In this document: piece after piece, positions 42,192 through 51,577 of the stretch
How positions within the stretch are numbered: the stretch's first letter is position 1
How the letters are laid out: every line of letters starts with the position of its first letter
DNA from: Acetobacter sacchari
GTDB lineage: Bacteria > Pseudomonadota > Alphaproteobacteria > Acetobacterales > Acetobacteraceae
Assembly (NCBI RefSeq): GCF_017377715.1
Contig: NZ_JAFVMF010000008.1
Span: 124,001 to 188,000, forward strand
Length of the DNA stretch: 64,000 nucleotides
Reading direction: 5' to 3'
The notes under the pieces: model-generated
Database searches by the model: none
Seen by the model: the letters and a program-made list of their open reading frames with translations, nothing else
Told to the model about the DNA's origin: nothing
Program-made: the position numbers and the translations under genes

Positions 42192-43925
42192 ATGACTGAG
42201 CCCCGTTTCGCCACATTCCCCCAGACCGCACCGGAAGACGGCGGCGCTGGCCGCATAGCCAACGACCGCGTGATTCGCGCGGACACAGGACCGACCTGCA
42301 CGGCGAAGTCCTGGCAGACGGAAGCGGCGCTGCGCATGCTGATGAACAATCTCGATCCGGACGTGGCCGAAAGGCCGTCGGAGCTGGTTGTGTATGGTGG
42401 CATAGGCCGCGCGGCGCGCAACTGGGCGTGCTACGACAAGATCGTGGAGAGTCTGACGGCGCTTGAGGACGACCAGACGCTGCTGGTGCAGTCCGGCAAG
42501 CCGGTCGGCGTTTTCCGCACCCATGCGGACGCGCCGCGCGTGCTGATCGCCAACTCCAACATCGTCCCGCATTGGGCGAACTGGGACAAGTTCAACGAAC
42601 TCGACCGGCTTGGCCTCATGATGTACGGCCAGATGACGGCGGGATCCTGGATTTATATCGGCAGTCAGGGGATCGTTCAGGGCACATACGAAACTTTCGT
42701 CGAGATGGGCCGCCAGTATTACGGCGGCGACCTGACAGGACGGTGGATTCTGACCGGCGGCCTCGGTGGCATGAGTGGCGCGCAGCCATTGGCGGCGGTC
42801 ATGGCGGGCGCCTCGATGCTTGCAGTGGAGTGTGAGCCTTCGCGCATCGAAAAACGTCTGCAGACCGGATATCTGGACCGCCGCGTCGACACGCTTGATG
42901 AAGCGCTGGAAATCATCGACGCGGCCTGCAAGAGCGGCAAGCCCGTGTCGGTCGGTCTGCTGGGCAACGCGGCCGAAGTCTTTCCGGAGCTGGTGCGACG
43001 TGGCGTCCGCCCTGATGGCGTGACTGACCAGACCTCCGCCCATGATCCGCTGAACGGCTATCTGCCGGCCGGGTGGACGCTCGACCATGCCGCGAAGATG
43101 CGCGTGACGAACCCTGCCGAGGTTGAGAAAGCGGCGAAGGAGTCCATGAAGCTGCAGGTCGAGGCGATGGTGGCGTTCCACAAGATGGGCGTGCCGACTT
43201 TCGATTACGGAAACAATATCCGCCAGATGGCCTTGGAGGTCGGCTGCGCGGACGCTTTCGCTTTCCCGGGCTTCGTGCCCGCCTACATCCGTCCGCTGTT
43301 CTGCAAGGGCGTCGGCCCGTTCCGCTGGGCCGCGCTGTCAGGCGACCCGGAGGATATCTACAAGACCGACGCCAAGGTGAAGGAACTGCTTCCCGACGAC
43401 AGGCATTTGCACAACTGGCTCGATATGGCGCGCGAGAAGATTCAGTTTCAGGGTCTGCCGTCGCGGATTTGCTGGGTTGGACTGGGAGATCGCCATCGTC
43501 TGGGCCTGGCCTTCAACGAAATGGTCGCCAAGGGGGAACTCAAAGGGCCGATCGTGATCGGACGCGATCATCTAGACAGCGGCTCTGTCGCCAGCCCCAA
43601 CCGTGAGACGGAAGCGATGCGCGATGGTTCGGACGCTGTGTCCGATTGGCCGCTGCTCAATGCTCTTCTGAACACGGCGTCGGGCGCGACGTGGGTTTCC
43701 CTGCACCATGGCGGCGGCGTTGGGATGGGCTTTTCGCAACATTCGGGCATGGTCATCGTCGCCGACGGCACGCCGGATGCGGCGCGCAGGCTGGAGCGTG
43801 TGCTGTGGAACGATCCGGCGACGGGCGTCATGCGCCACGCCGACGCGGGTTACGACATCGCCGTCGAGTGCGCTCGAGAAAAAGGCCTCGATCTGCCGAT
43901 GGTCGCTCCGAAGAAGGTTGTCTGA
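42192..43925 (+). CDS. hutU: Urocanate hydratase
   Basis: Canonical urocanase, second enzyme of histidine degradation, converting urocanate to imidazolonepropionate with tightly bound NAD. The 577-residue protein has the full signature [14 protein letters not shown] with catalytic Cys427, plus [62 protein letters not shown] and [18 protein letters not shown]. It contrasts with the Cys-less paralogue at 7.3 kb. hutH follows after 3 bases. hutI, hutF and hutG are not in the window, so the remaining histidine genes must be elsewhere. Confidence 0.97.
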   Translation: MTEPRFATFPQTAPEDGGAGRIANDRVIRADTGPTCTAKSWQTEAALRMLMNNLDPDVAERPSELVVYGGIGRAARNWACYDKIVESLTALEDDQTLLVQSGKPVGVFRTHADAPRVLIANSNIVPHWANWDKFNELDRLGLMMYGQMTAGSWIYIGSQGIVQGTYETFVEMGRQYYGGDLTGRWILTGGLGGMSGAQPLAAVMAGASMLAVECEPSRIEKRLQTGYLDRRVDTLDEALEIIDAACKSGKPVSVGLLGNAAEVFPELVRRGVRPDGVTDQTSAHDPLNGYLPAGWTLDHAAKMRVTNPAEVEKAAKESMKLQVEAMVAFHKMGVPTFDYGNNIRQMALEVGCADAFAFPGFVPAYIRPLFCKGVGPFRWAALSGDPEDIYKTDAKVKELLPDDRHLHNWLDMAREKIQFQGLPSRICWVGLGDRHRLGLAFNEMVAKGELKGPIVIGRDHLDSGSVASPNRETEAMRDGSDAVSDWPLLNALLNTASGATWVSLHHGGGVGMGFSQHSGMVIVADGTPDAARRLERVLWNDPATGVMRHADAGYDIAVECAREKGLDLPMVAPKKVV

Positions 43926-43928
43926 ATT

Positions 43929-45479
43929 ATGGAAAAAACCTCTCTGACGCTTGTTCCGGGACGTCTCTCCCTGAACGACCTTCGCGCGTTTCTGCAGAAT
44001 CCAGCGCATGTCGTGCTGGCGGATGGCGTCGCTGAGACGCTTGCCGAAGCCGCCCGTTCGGTGGACCGCATCGTCGCCCGGGGCGAGCCTGTTTACGGCG
44101 TTAACACAGGGTTTGGAAAACTTGCGAAAACACGCATTGCCGACGCTGATCTCAGCGCGCTGCAACGCAATCTTGTGTTGAGTCATGCGGCGGGAATCGG
44201 CGCGCCCATGGCCGACGACGCCGTGCGACTGATCATGCTTTTGAAGGCGAACGGCCTGGCGCGCGGCGTTTCCGGCGTAAGGCCTGTGGTTGTGTCGTTG
44301 TTGCTGGACATGCTCAACGCGGGCGTCCTGCCGGTCATTCCCGAGAAAGGGTCGGTCGGGGCGTCGGGCGATCTTGCTCCGCTTGCCCATATGTCAGCCG
44401 TGATGATCGGAGAAGGGCAGGCCAAGTTGAACGGCCGGGTTCTTTCGGGCGCGCAGGCTCTGGCGGAAGCCGGTCTGACGCCGGTCGAACTCGGGCCGAA
44501 GGAGGGGCTGGCGCTTCTGAACGGCACGCAGGCCTCGACGGCGCTGGCGCTGGTTGGACTGTTCGCGGCGGAGACGTTGCTCCAGAGCGCCCTTGTCATC
44601 GGCGCGTTGACGCTGGACGCGGCGCGCGGCACTGACGCGCCGTTCGATCCGCGCCTGCACGAATTGCGTGGGCAACGCGGGCAGATCGAATGTGCCGCCG
44701 TCTACCGTGCGTTGCTGTCCGGTTCCGCGATCCGCGCATCCCACATTGAAGATGACGAGCGCGTGCAGGATCCATACTGCCTGCGGTGTCAGCCGCAAGT
44801 TATGGGCGCCTGTCTCGACAGCCTGCGCCACGCAGCTTCGGTTCTGCTGATCGAAGCGAACGCGGTTTCTGATAATCCGCTGCACTTTTCTGACACTGAC
44901 GAGATGATCTCCGGCGGCAATTTTCATGCCGAACCCGTGGCCCTCGTCGCGGATGCCTTGGCCGTAGCGATCGCGGAGATCGGCGCATTGGCGGAGCGAC
45001 GTCTGGCGCTGCTGGTCGATGCGCAGATGAGCGGGCTTCCTCCGTTCCTCGTGAAAGAGAGCGGGCTGAACTCCGGCTTCATGATCGCGCAGGTTACTGC
45101 GGCTGCTCTGGCTTCGGAAAACAAGACACTGGCGCACCCGGCCAGCGTGGACAGTCTGCCGACGTCGGCCAATCAGGAAGATCACGTAAGCATGGCGACG
45201 TTTGCGGCGCGCCGTCTGGGCGATATGGCCGATAACGTGCGCGTCATTCTAGCTATCGAATACCTTGCAAGCGCCCAGGGGATCGATTTTCTTGCGCCGC
45301 TTGCGTCGTCTGAACCGCTGGTCCGCGCTGTGGCTACGCTGCGGAGGTCGGTGTCCTTCTATGAAAAGGATCGGCTGTTCACGCCAGATATCGAAGCGGC
45401 AGTCGCTCTGCTTGGTCAGCGGGCGTTGCCGAAGGCGGTTGCGGGCGTCGCGTTGCCGACTGTCGATATGGCGGGATAA
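43929..45479 (+). CDS. hutH: Histidine ammonia-lyase
   Basis: Canonical HutH of 516 residues, which deaminates histidine to urocanate. The MIO precursor Ala145-Ser146-Gly147 lies in [16 protein letters not shown], the catalytic Tyr56 in [11 protein letters not shown], and the NQEDHVSM segment and [18 protein letters not shown] loop are intact. It is co-transcribed with hutU. Comparison with the MIO-less homologue at 12.7 kb shows that this organism keeps one classical and one altered lyase. No terminator was recognised behind it. Confidence 0.97.
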   Translation: MEKTSLTLVPGRLSLNDLRAFLQNPAHVVLADGVAETLAEAARSVDRIVARGEPVYGVNTGFGKLAKTRIADADLSALQRNLVLSHAAGIGAPMADDAVRLIMLLKANGLARGVSGVRPVVVSLLLDMLNAGVLPVIPEKGSVGASGDLAPLAHMSAVMIGEGQAKLNGRVLSGAQALAEAGLTPVELGPKEGLALLNGTQASTALALVGLFAAETLLQSALVIGALTLDAARGTDAPFDPRLHELRGQRGQIECAAVYRALLSGSAIRASHIEDDERVQDPYCLRCQPQVMGACLDSLRHAASVLLIEANAVSDNPLHFSDTDEMISGGNFHAEPVALVADALAVAIAEIGALAERRLALLVDAQMSGLPPFLVKESGLNSGFMIAQVTAAALASENKTLAHPASVDSLPTSANQEDHVSMATFAARRLGDMADNVRVILAIEYLASAQGIDFLAPLASSEPLVRAVATLRRSVSFYEKDRLFTPDIEAAVALLGQRALPKAVAGVALPTVDMAG

Positions 45480-45788
45480 AAGGGGATTACAGTTTTCCGG
45501 CGCATTTCAGTGCTTTGAAAAGTCCCCGAAATTGGTGATGTCCGTGAGATTACAGCCCGGCGTTATGCCGTGCTTTCGCTATGCAGCGTCGGCTCGGTAA
45601 GTCGCCCGAACGACGTGAGAGTTCATGAACATACTGCGTGTGCCGCTTTCGCTGACGAACGACAGTCATTCGCAGCCCTCTCGGTCAGGCAGCATCTAAA
45701 CCGCGGGCGCGCGTGGCGGACGAGGGGGCTTATTTTCCGTTTGACGTTCTCTGGCCGGAATGAGAAATTCCGTGCATTGTAATGCGCC
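45480..45788. other. Intergenic stretch between hutH and P450
   Basis: About 309 bases. A 70-codon frame (45570-45782) has no family marks or ribosome site and is not accepted. It should hold the P450 promoter. Confidence 0.4.
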
Positions 45789-47144
45789 ATGTCCACGCCA
45801 TTCACTCCGCCGATGCCATCGTTGCCGCCTGATTCCATCAGTGGTTTTGGCGTTCTGACCCGATTGCGCCGCAACGGTTTTTCGGCGTTCCCGGAGCGTT
45901 GTTTCCGTGAGCCGGTGGTGTCATTGCGCGTTCCTGGAAAGTCGCTGGTGCTGGCCTCTGGCCCTGAGGCGATGAAGGCCCTTTTCATCGGGCAGGCTAC
46001 GACGTTTCGGCGCTTGCGGATGGGACGACGCGTGCTTGGTCCGATTGTCGGCGATGGCATTCTGGTTAGTGAAGGCGTTGTCTGGCGTGAGCGTCGCAAG
46101 GCCATGGCTCCGGCGTTCACACCACGGGCGGTCGCCGCGCTGACGCCGCATATCGCGGCATCTACCGAAAAGGCCTTGCAAACACTACATGACGACGGCG
46201 TAGTCGACATCTTCGCATTCATGCAGATTCTTGCATTGGATATTGCTGCGGTCACCATGTTCTCCATGGCGAGTGAGAGATTCAATGCGTCCCTTCGCGA
46301 GATGGTGACGTCTTTCATGGCGGGAATTGGTCGCCCCCGTCCGGCCGATTTTCTGTTGCCGCAGTCGGCGCCGACCGTCACCGACTGGCGCCGTGCGCGC
46401 TTTCGCAAACGGTGGGTTCGGCTGGTCGAAGCCATTATCGCGGAACGACCGCCTGCTGCTGCGGTCGGAAAACCACGAGATCTTTTTGATCTGCTGGTTG
46501 CGGCGCTTGGCGTCAACGGTGCGTCGCAACGCCCAGAAGTCATCGACGAAGTCGGGACGATGATTGTTGCGGGGCATGAAACGACCGCGACCGCGTTGTT
46601 CTGGTCCGTATGGCTTCTGGCTCATGCTGAGGATTGGCGGAAGATGGCGGCGGACGAGGTCCTCAACGTTGATCTCTCTCCTGACAACGCTGCCGCAAAT
46701 CTGGAGAATCTTCCTGTAGTAACGGCGATTGTGCGCGAAGCCTTGCGGCTGTTCCCTCCTGCTTTCATGACCGGAAGGGAAGCGGTGGAAGACGCGGAAC
46801 TGTGCGGACAGGTAATCAAGCGCGGTGCAATAGTGCTTACGCCGTTCTGGATGCTGCATCGCTCTCCGACGCTCTGGTCGCAGCCGAACGCATTCGACCC
46901 GGGGCGTTTTCTGCGCGGCCCCGAACCGGACAGATTCGCGTATCTACCATTTGGCGTCGGGCCGCATGTTTGTATCGGGGCGCAATTGGCCATGGCCGAA
47001 GCGGTCTTCGTTCTGGCGCGCCTGCTGCAGCGTTATCATGTGGCAGTCTGCGACGACCGCCCCGTCCTGCCTGTAGGCGTGCTTTCGACGCGCCCCTCGC
47101 GAGCGCCCGCGTTCAGGCTGACGCGACGACGTGTGAGCCGATAG
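45789..47144 (+). CDS. Cytochrome P450
   Basis: Soluble haem-thiolate monooxygenase of 451 residues. The oxygen-binding I-helix motif AGHETTATALF, the K-helix ExxR (REALRLFPPAF) and the haem loop FGVGPHVCIGAQLAMAEA with the Cys ligand are all present. No membrane anchor is seen. The pattern resembles bacterial class B proteins related to fatty-acid or alkane hydroxylases (CYP4/CYP102-like K-helix). No ferredoxin or reductase gene is adjacent. The FMN-dependent hydroxyacid dehydrogenase starts 7 bases after the stop, so the two are co-transcribed; hydroxylation followed by oxidation of the hydroxy acid is a reasonable idea but unproven. Confidence 0.93.
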   Translation: MSTPFTPPMPSLPPDSISGFGVLTRLRRNGFSAFPERCFREPVVSLRVPGKSLVLASGPEAMKALFIGQATTFRRLRMGRRVLGPIVGDGILVSEGVVWRERRKAMAPAFTPRAVAALTPHIAASTEKALQTLHDDGVVDIFAFMQILALDIAAVTMFSMASERFNASLREMVTSFMAGIGRPRPADFLLPQSAPTVTDWRRARFRKRWVRLVEAIIAERPPAAAVGKPRDLFDLLVAALGVNGASQRPEVIDEVGTMIVAGHETTATALFWSVWLLAHAEDWRKMAADEVLNVDLSPDNAAANLENLPVVTAIVREALRLFPPAFMTGREAVEDAELCGQVIKRGAIVLTPFWMLHRSPTLWSQPNAFDPGRFLRGPEPDRFAYLPFGVGPHVCIGAQLAMAEAVFVLARLLQRYHVAVCDDRPVLPVGVLSTRPSRAPAFRLTRRRVSR

Positions 47145-47151
47145 CAGCTTC

Positions 47152-48330
47152 ATGAAAAACAGGAAATCAGAAAGTCAGGTCATGGAATTCTCTGGTATCG
47201 ACGATATGCGGCGTTTAGCTAACCGCCGCCTTCCCAGGCTTTTTCGCGATTATGTCGATGGCGGTTCATTTCAGGAGAAGACGCTGGAGGCTAACCGGGC
47301 GGCGTTTGGTCGTTGGACCATAACGCCCCGATGCCTGAGCGATGTTTCGCGCGTGGATCTTGAAACGGGTTGCCTTGGAGAACGTTGGGGCGCGCCATTT
47401 ATGCTAGCCCCCCTGGGGTTTGGCGGCATGATGTGGCCGGGCGGGGAGAGCTTTGCTGCTTCGGCCGCGGCGAGGATCGGCGTCCCGATGGGCGTGTCGA
47501 CATTCTCCATAACTTCCATGGAAGAGTTATCTCGCACAAATGATGCGAAGCTTTATTCGCAGATATACGTTTTCCGGGATCGGGGTTTGACGCAGGACAT
47601 GCTGGCGCGTGCGAGAGCATGCGGCTTCAGGACGATCATCCTTACCGTCGATACGCCGATCACCCCGTTGCGGCGCCGGGACGCACGTAACGGATTCCGA
47701 CGTCTGACGCGCCCGTCGCCTGCACTGTTGGCGTCCATGGCGTTGCATCCGCGTTGGAGCCTTGGGATGGCGCGTGGCGGAAAGCCGAGGATTGGCAATC
47801 TTGAGCCTTACGATATGGGCGCGACCTTGCTGGAGCAGGCAGGGAATGCGGCGGGACAGATTGATCCGACGCTGACCTGGCGCGATCTCGACTGGCTGCG
47901 TGCGGAGTGGGCGGGAAAGCTGGTCGTCAAGGGCGTGATGGAGAGCGACGACGCTCGCGCCTGCATGTCGGCGGGCGCGGATGGCGTGGTCGTATCCAAT
48001 CATGGCGGCAGGCAGATGGACCCCGCGCCAGCCACCCTTGACGTCCTGCAAGACGTCGTCGCAGCCGTGGCGGGGAGGGGGGACGTCATTCTCGATAGTG
48101 GCGTCCGGTGCGGTGGCGATGTCGTCACCGCTTTGGCGCTGGGCGCGACAGCCGTTGCGATCGGGCGGCCGTGGGCCTGGGGGCTCGCCGCAGGTGGTCA
48201 TGCGGGAGTCATGGCGACCCTTGAAGGTCTGGCGAAGGAAATTCGCGACGTTATGGCGTTGGCCGGATTGACCTCGATTGCGGCTTTGCGGGATCGAGGG
48301 GCAGCGATATTGCGAGCGCGAACAAACTGA
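47152..48330 (+). CDS. FMN-dependent alpha-hydroxy acid dehydrogenase
   Basis: Member of the L-lactate dehydrogenase/glycolate oxidase/mandelate dehydrogenase family, 392 residues. Family motifs: LPRLFRDYVDGGSFQEKTLE at the N-terminus, APLGFGGMMWPGGE, ILTVDTPITPLRRRDARNGF, LVVKGVMESDDARACMSAGA, the active-site SNHGGRQMDPAPATLD and DSGVRCGGDVVTALALGAT. A second ATG at 47182 with an AGG before it is an alternative start. It oxidises an L-2-hydroxy acid to a 2-oxo acid and passes electrons to oxygen or quinone. Its tight linkage to a P450 suggests a special substrate rather than lactate. Confidence 0.92.
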   Translation: MKNRKSESQVMEFSGIDDMRRLANRRLPRLFRDYVDGGSFQEKTLEANRAAFGRWTITPRCLSDVSRVDLETGCLGERWGAPFMLAPLGFGGMMWPGGESFAASAAARIGVPMGVSTFSITSMEELSRTNDAKLYSQIYVFRDRGLTQDMLARARACGFRTIILTVDTPITPLRRRDARNGFRRLTRPSPALLASMALHPRWSLGMARGGKPRIGNLEPYDMGATLLEQAGNAAGQIDPTLTWRDLDWLRAEWAGKLVVKGVMESDDARACMSAGADGVVVSNHGGRQMDPAPATLDVLQDVVAAVAGRGDVILDSGVRCGGDVVTALALGATAVAIGRPWAWGLAAGGHAGVMATLEGLAKEIRDVMALAGLTSIAALRDRGAAILRARTN

Positions 48331-48685
48331 CGCGCCATCCGGTCATTCAGGGATCGTGGATACGGCCCTCGCCGCGCTTGAGGACGCCATGCACAGATCG
48401 AGCCACTCCCTCTGTGGGGATTGGTTGGGACCCGTCCGTAATGTGAGGGCAAGGTTTCGCGAGGGGTAGTCTTTCGCGTAACTGAGCTTCTGAAGTCCGT
48501 TGTGTGGCGTTCCCGAAGAATGTTCAATTCTTGAAAATATTATTGATACTAGGGATATTCCAATCTCTGAACGTCGATGGTGCATTGTTTGCACCTAGAG
48601 GCAATATCAGCGTCGACTTCGGATATTCGAAAATATAATGATGCACGCACGAGAAGTTCATCTCTATGTGCATCACGGTGACGCC
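48331..48685. other. Convergent intergenic stretch
   Basis: About 355 bases between two convergent genes. There is an AT-rich part around 48520-48570. No gene, and no strong terminator hairpin was found. Confidence 0.4.
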
Positions 48686-49546
48686 CTACGCCGGATGGGG
48701 TGTCTGGGGCGCCGGCTTATGCGGCCACAACCGCAACCCCTGCAGCGCCAGATTGGCGATTGCAGGCAGCAGGCGCGGCTGCATCAGATCCGGATCAAAC
48801 ACGGCCATTCGGCGGGCATTTTCGCGATAACAATCCTCGACAAAGCTGCGGAACGCGAAGCCGTCCAGGAACACAGCGGTCTGCGTTACGGCGAAATCAT
48901 GCCCGTCATTGGCGTCCTGTCCACGTCGCACCATCCCGAGTAGCCGCTGCGCCGCTCGAGAGTAGAACTTCAAAGACTTGATCGTCCTCCGTATTCGGCC
49001 AAGGCCGCGCTGCCGTTCTCGCCAGGCCATATAGTTGATAAAGAATACGATGTGTCGCGTTTCTTCGAACATCAGCAGATCGAAGATCTCGAACAGGCCC
49101 TGGGGCAGAAACTCCGACTGGCGGGCAGTCTTGAAGGCGCCGAAGCCCAAAAACGCGTCGAGGCACTCTCCGAATCCGAAATCGATGAATGCGGTCTCAA
49201 GATCGGCGGGAAATCTTTCGATCGGTTGTTCGGTGGCGTCGATCCCGTAGCGATCGATCATCGTGCGGATCAGGCGAGCATGGCGGGTCTCTTCGAGCCC
49301 TTGCATCTCAACCGCATCCCGCACCAGTTGGTCGTGCACGAAGGGAGCGAACGCGTCGACGATCGCTCCCGCCCGGCGTTCGGTGTGATACACCTCCTGC
49401 CAGAACGGAATGCTGCGCAAGCGCGTCAGGTCGCGCTCGTTCAACTCCGGCCAGGGCAGGGTTTCCGGGTCGAACGACTGGTGTGTGGCGATGAACTGTT
49501 CACAGAACAGGCGTTTATGTGCGTCTGAGCCCGCCTTGATGCTCAT
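48686..49546 (-). CDS. Ferritin-like di-iron protein (second of a tandem pair)
   Basis: All-helical protein of 286 residues with two Glu-Glu-x-Arg-His motifs, in EMQGLEETRHARLI (about residue 85) and LMFEETRHIVFF (about residue 158). With other acidic residues they form a likely di-iron site of the ferritin/ribonucleotide-reductase-like fold. I do not recognise a named family. It is homologous to the gene immediately upstream, whose stop it overlaps as ATGA, so the pair arose by duplication and is co-translated. Iron storage is unlikely at this architecture; an oxygenase, desaturase-like or oxidase role is possible. Substrate unknown. Confidence 0.75.
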   Translation of the reverse strand: MSIKAGSDAHKRLFCEQFIATHQSFDPETLPWPELNERDLTRLRSIPFWQEVYHTERRAGAIVDAFAPFVHDQLVRDAVEMQGLEETRHARLIRTMIDRYGIDATEQPIERFPADLETAFIDFGFGECLDAFLGFGAFKTARQSEFLPQGLFEIFDLLMFEETRHIVFFINYMAWRERQRGLGRIRRTIKSLKFYSRAAQRLLGMVRRGQDANDGHDFAVTQTAVFLDGFAFRSFVEDCYRENARRMAVFDPDLMQPRLLPAIANLALQGLRLWPHKPAPQTPHPA

Positions 49547-50556
49547 GCGGGAACGACAACGCCGTCTGCTTCTGCCTTCGGCCTACGACCTGTGAGTCGA
49601 AGCGCCCAGAGACCCGCCTTGGCGAGGTTCGGCGCCAGTTTGGGCCGCAGGAGCCTGCGATCGTATCCTGAAAAACGCTTGTCGTTTTCCTTGAGGCACA
49701 GGGCCATGAAGTCAGCCAGCGTCAGATCCTGGCTGGTCATTTCCTGCGCGCCGGTCACCGTGAAGTTGTTGTCCTGCGTGTGTTCCTTCCCGTCGCTGTC
49801 AACCGAACGGGCGAGGCCGATGCGTTCGTAGACAAGGAAGAACCATACAGCGAGCACCTTCAGTTCGAACCACGGACGGCGCCACGCCGGACCCGTGGCG
49901 CGATACCACGCCAGCCAGTTCGCGAAGAGCAGGATATGACGACACTCTTCCTGCATAACCGGCTCGAACGTCTCGATCAGCTCTGCTGGAAAAAAGCCTG
50001 ATGTCTGCGCGACCTTGAACAGCCCGAAAGCGAAGAAGCTGTCGACGCACTCGGAGAACCCGGTGACGAGATACGCCCACTCAGGATCGCTTGGCTCGAT
50101 ATAGGGCGGCTCCGGCGCCATTTCGATGCCATACGCCTCGACCAGCTTGCTGAGGACTTCCTTGTGCCGGTTCTCTTCCCACGCGTTGCGCGAGATCGCG
50201 TCCTTCATGTCAGGATCGTCGATCATGCTGGCGTAGGCGGCCATACGGAGGCGGGCCTTGCCTTCGGTTTGCACAGCGATGTCCCAGATAGGCAGCGACG
50301 TGACGCGCTTCAAAGTCTCCGGATCGAGCTTCGGCCAGTTGATCACCGAAGGCTTGTAGGGATTGAACGTGTCGCGGAACATCTGCGCGACAGCCTGCTT
50401 GTGCTCCTGGGACCCGGGTTTCAGCGGTCCTGGGACCGCCGAGCTCCAGTGACGTGCGCGGTAATCCGCCTCCTGCACCGCAGCCTCGTTGGGCGGGGGA
50501 GGCAGATCGTCAAGATTGTCAGGAAGACGGCTGTAGATGTCGGAAAGAGCATTCAT
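49543..50556 (-). CDS. Ferritin-like di-iron protein (first of a tandem pair)
   Basis: Homologue of the following gene, 337 residues from ATG 50556. The frame opens at a TTG at 50583, which I do not favour. The paired metal motifs are WEENRHKEVLSKL and MQEECRHILLFANWLAW. An N-terminal extension rich in Pro and acidic residues (DNLDDLPPPPNEAAVQ) and a hydrophobic stretch around the middle (VLAVWFFLVYERIGLA) distinguish it from its partner; the latter could touch the membrane. The two proteins may form a hetero-oligomer. ClpP follows upstream on the same strand after about 100 bases. Function not known. Confidence 0.75.
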   Translation of the reverse strand: MNALSDIYSRLPDNLDDLPPPPNEAAVQEADYRARHWSSAVPGPLKPGSQEHKQAVAQMFRDTFNPYKPSVINWPKLDPETLKRVTSLPIWDIAVQTEGKARLRMAAYASMIDDPDMKDAISRNAWEENRHKEVLSKLVEAYGIEMAPEPPYIEPSDPEWAYLVTGFSECVDSFFAFGLFKVAQTSGFFPAELIETFEPVMQEECRHILLFANWLAWYRATGPAWRRPWFELKVLAVWFFLVYERIGLARSVDSDGKEHTQDNNFTVTGAQEMTSQDLTLADFMALCLKENDKRFSGYDRRLLRPKLAPNLAKAGLWALRLTGRRPKAEADGVVVPA

Positions 50557-50660
50557 GTCGCAGGCGCTCGTATGGGCCCGCAAATCCGGGCGAAGGCCGA
50601 TGGACTGCGAGCGATTGCAGGGCCATTCCGCGCGATAAGTCCGCGCGGAATGAGCGTGCG

Positions 50661-51383
50661 TTAGTGAAGCTCGGAGAGCTTGGAAATGACCTTGGTCACA
50701 AGGCCGTAGGAAATCGCCTCTTCGGCGGACATCCAGTAGTTCCGGTCCGTGTCTTTGCAGATCTTCTCATAAGACTGCCCGGTCTCGCGGGCGAAGAGGC
50801 GGTTCAGACGCTCGCGCATCTTCACGATCTCACGCGCCTCGATGTCGATGTCCGTCGCCGGGCCGCGCACGCCGCCCATCGGCTGGTGCAGCAGGAAGCG
50901 GGTGTTCGGCAGGCAGAAACGGCGATCCTTGTGACCGGCGGCGAAGATCAGGGCGCCAGCGGACGCGACCCAGCCCGTGCCGATGATGTTCACCGGGGCA
51001 ATCGAATCGACGAAGCGAATCATGTCGTGAATCGTATCGCCGCTTTCGACATGGCCGCCGGGCGAGTTGACGTATACGTCGATCGGCTTGTCCGAGGCTC
51101 CGGCCAGCGCCAGCAGGCGACCGGTGACGTCACGGGCGATCTTGTCGTTGATCCCGCCGAAGATCAGCACCTTGCGCTGATCGAACAGACGGCTCTCCAA
51201 CTCGTTGATCGGTGACGATAGCGTCTTGTTGTCGTCCGGCTCCTTGACGTCCGGCCCCTGCGGCTCAGGGATGTCGGGTCCGTCCGGATCCTCATCGAAT
51301 TGTGTGCGAGCAAGCCGCAGGTCGTGGTCGTTCTTCATGGAGCCCATAGCGGAGGCCTCCTCTGAATGGAGATGCGAAGTCAT
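50661..51383 (-). CDS. clpP: ClpP-like protease subunit with altered catalytic triad
   Basis: ClpP-fold serine protease, 240 residues from ATG 51383 (AGGATAG ribosome site). Core motifs are [19 protein letters not shown], the nucleophile Ser141 in [14 protein letters not shown], His166 in [10 protein letters not shown] and [18 protein letters not shown] near the C-terminus. In E. coli ClpP the third triad residue is Asp185 in DTERDRFLS; the aligned residue here is Asn215. The N-terminus adds an acidic stretch (residues 29-51) not found in standard ClpP. This is therefore a divergent ClpP paralogue, like Listeria ClpP1, which also has Asn. No clpX is next to it. It is divergent from the lipoprotein gene. 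Confidence 0.88.
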   Translation of the reverse strand: MTSHLHSEEASAMGSMKNDHDLRLARTQFDEDPDGPDIPEPQGPDVKEPDDNKTLSSPINELESRLFDQRKVLIFGGINDKIARDVTGRLLALAGASDKPIDVYVNSPGGHVESGDTIHDMIRFVDSIAPVNIIGTGWVASAGALIFAAGHKDRRFCLPNTRFLLHQPMGGVRGPATDIDIEAREIVKMRERLNRLFARETGQSYEKICKDTDRNYWMSAEEAISYGLVTKVISKLSELH

Positions 51384-51577
51384 GGCTACTATCCTGCGCC
51401 GCTGCGCGTCCGCTGCCAAGAGGGGGCGGAGAGAGCAGGCGTTCGGAACAGGTGGGGACGCTCCTTGGCGATTGCGAGCCCTGTTCGCAGCGCTACGGGC
51501 CTGTGCGCGAAAGACGCTCGGGAATCGTTCGGCGTCGCCTCGCCAGAAACGATGGAACGGGCTAGACTGATCAGCAA

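Noticed and set aside
42165..43181. 338-codon minus-strand frame opposite hutU
   Set aside because: Shadow of hutU; composition biased to Arg, His and Ala, with no motif.
45570..45782. 70-residue frame between hutH and P450
   Set aside because: No ribosome site, no hydrophobic or domain pattern; ordinary intergenic chance frame.
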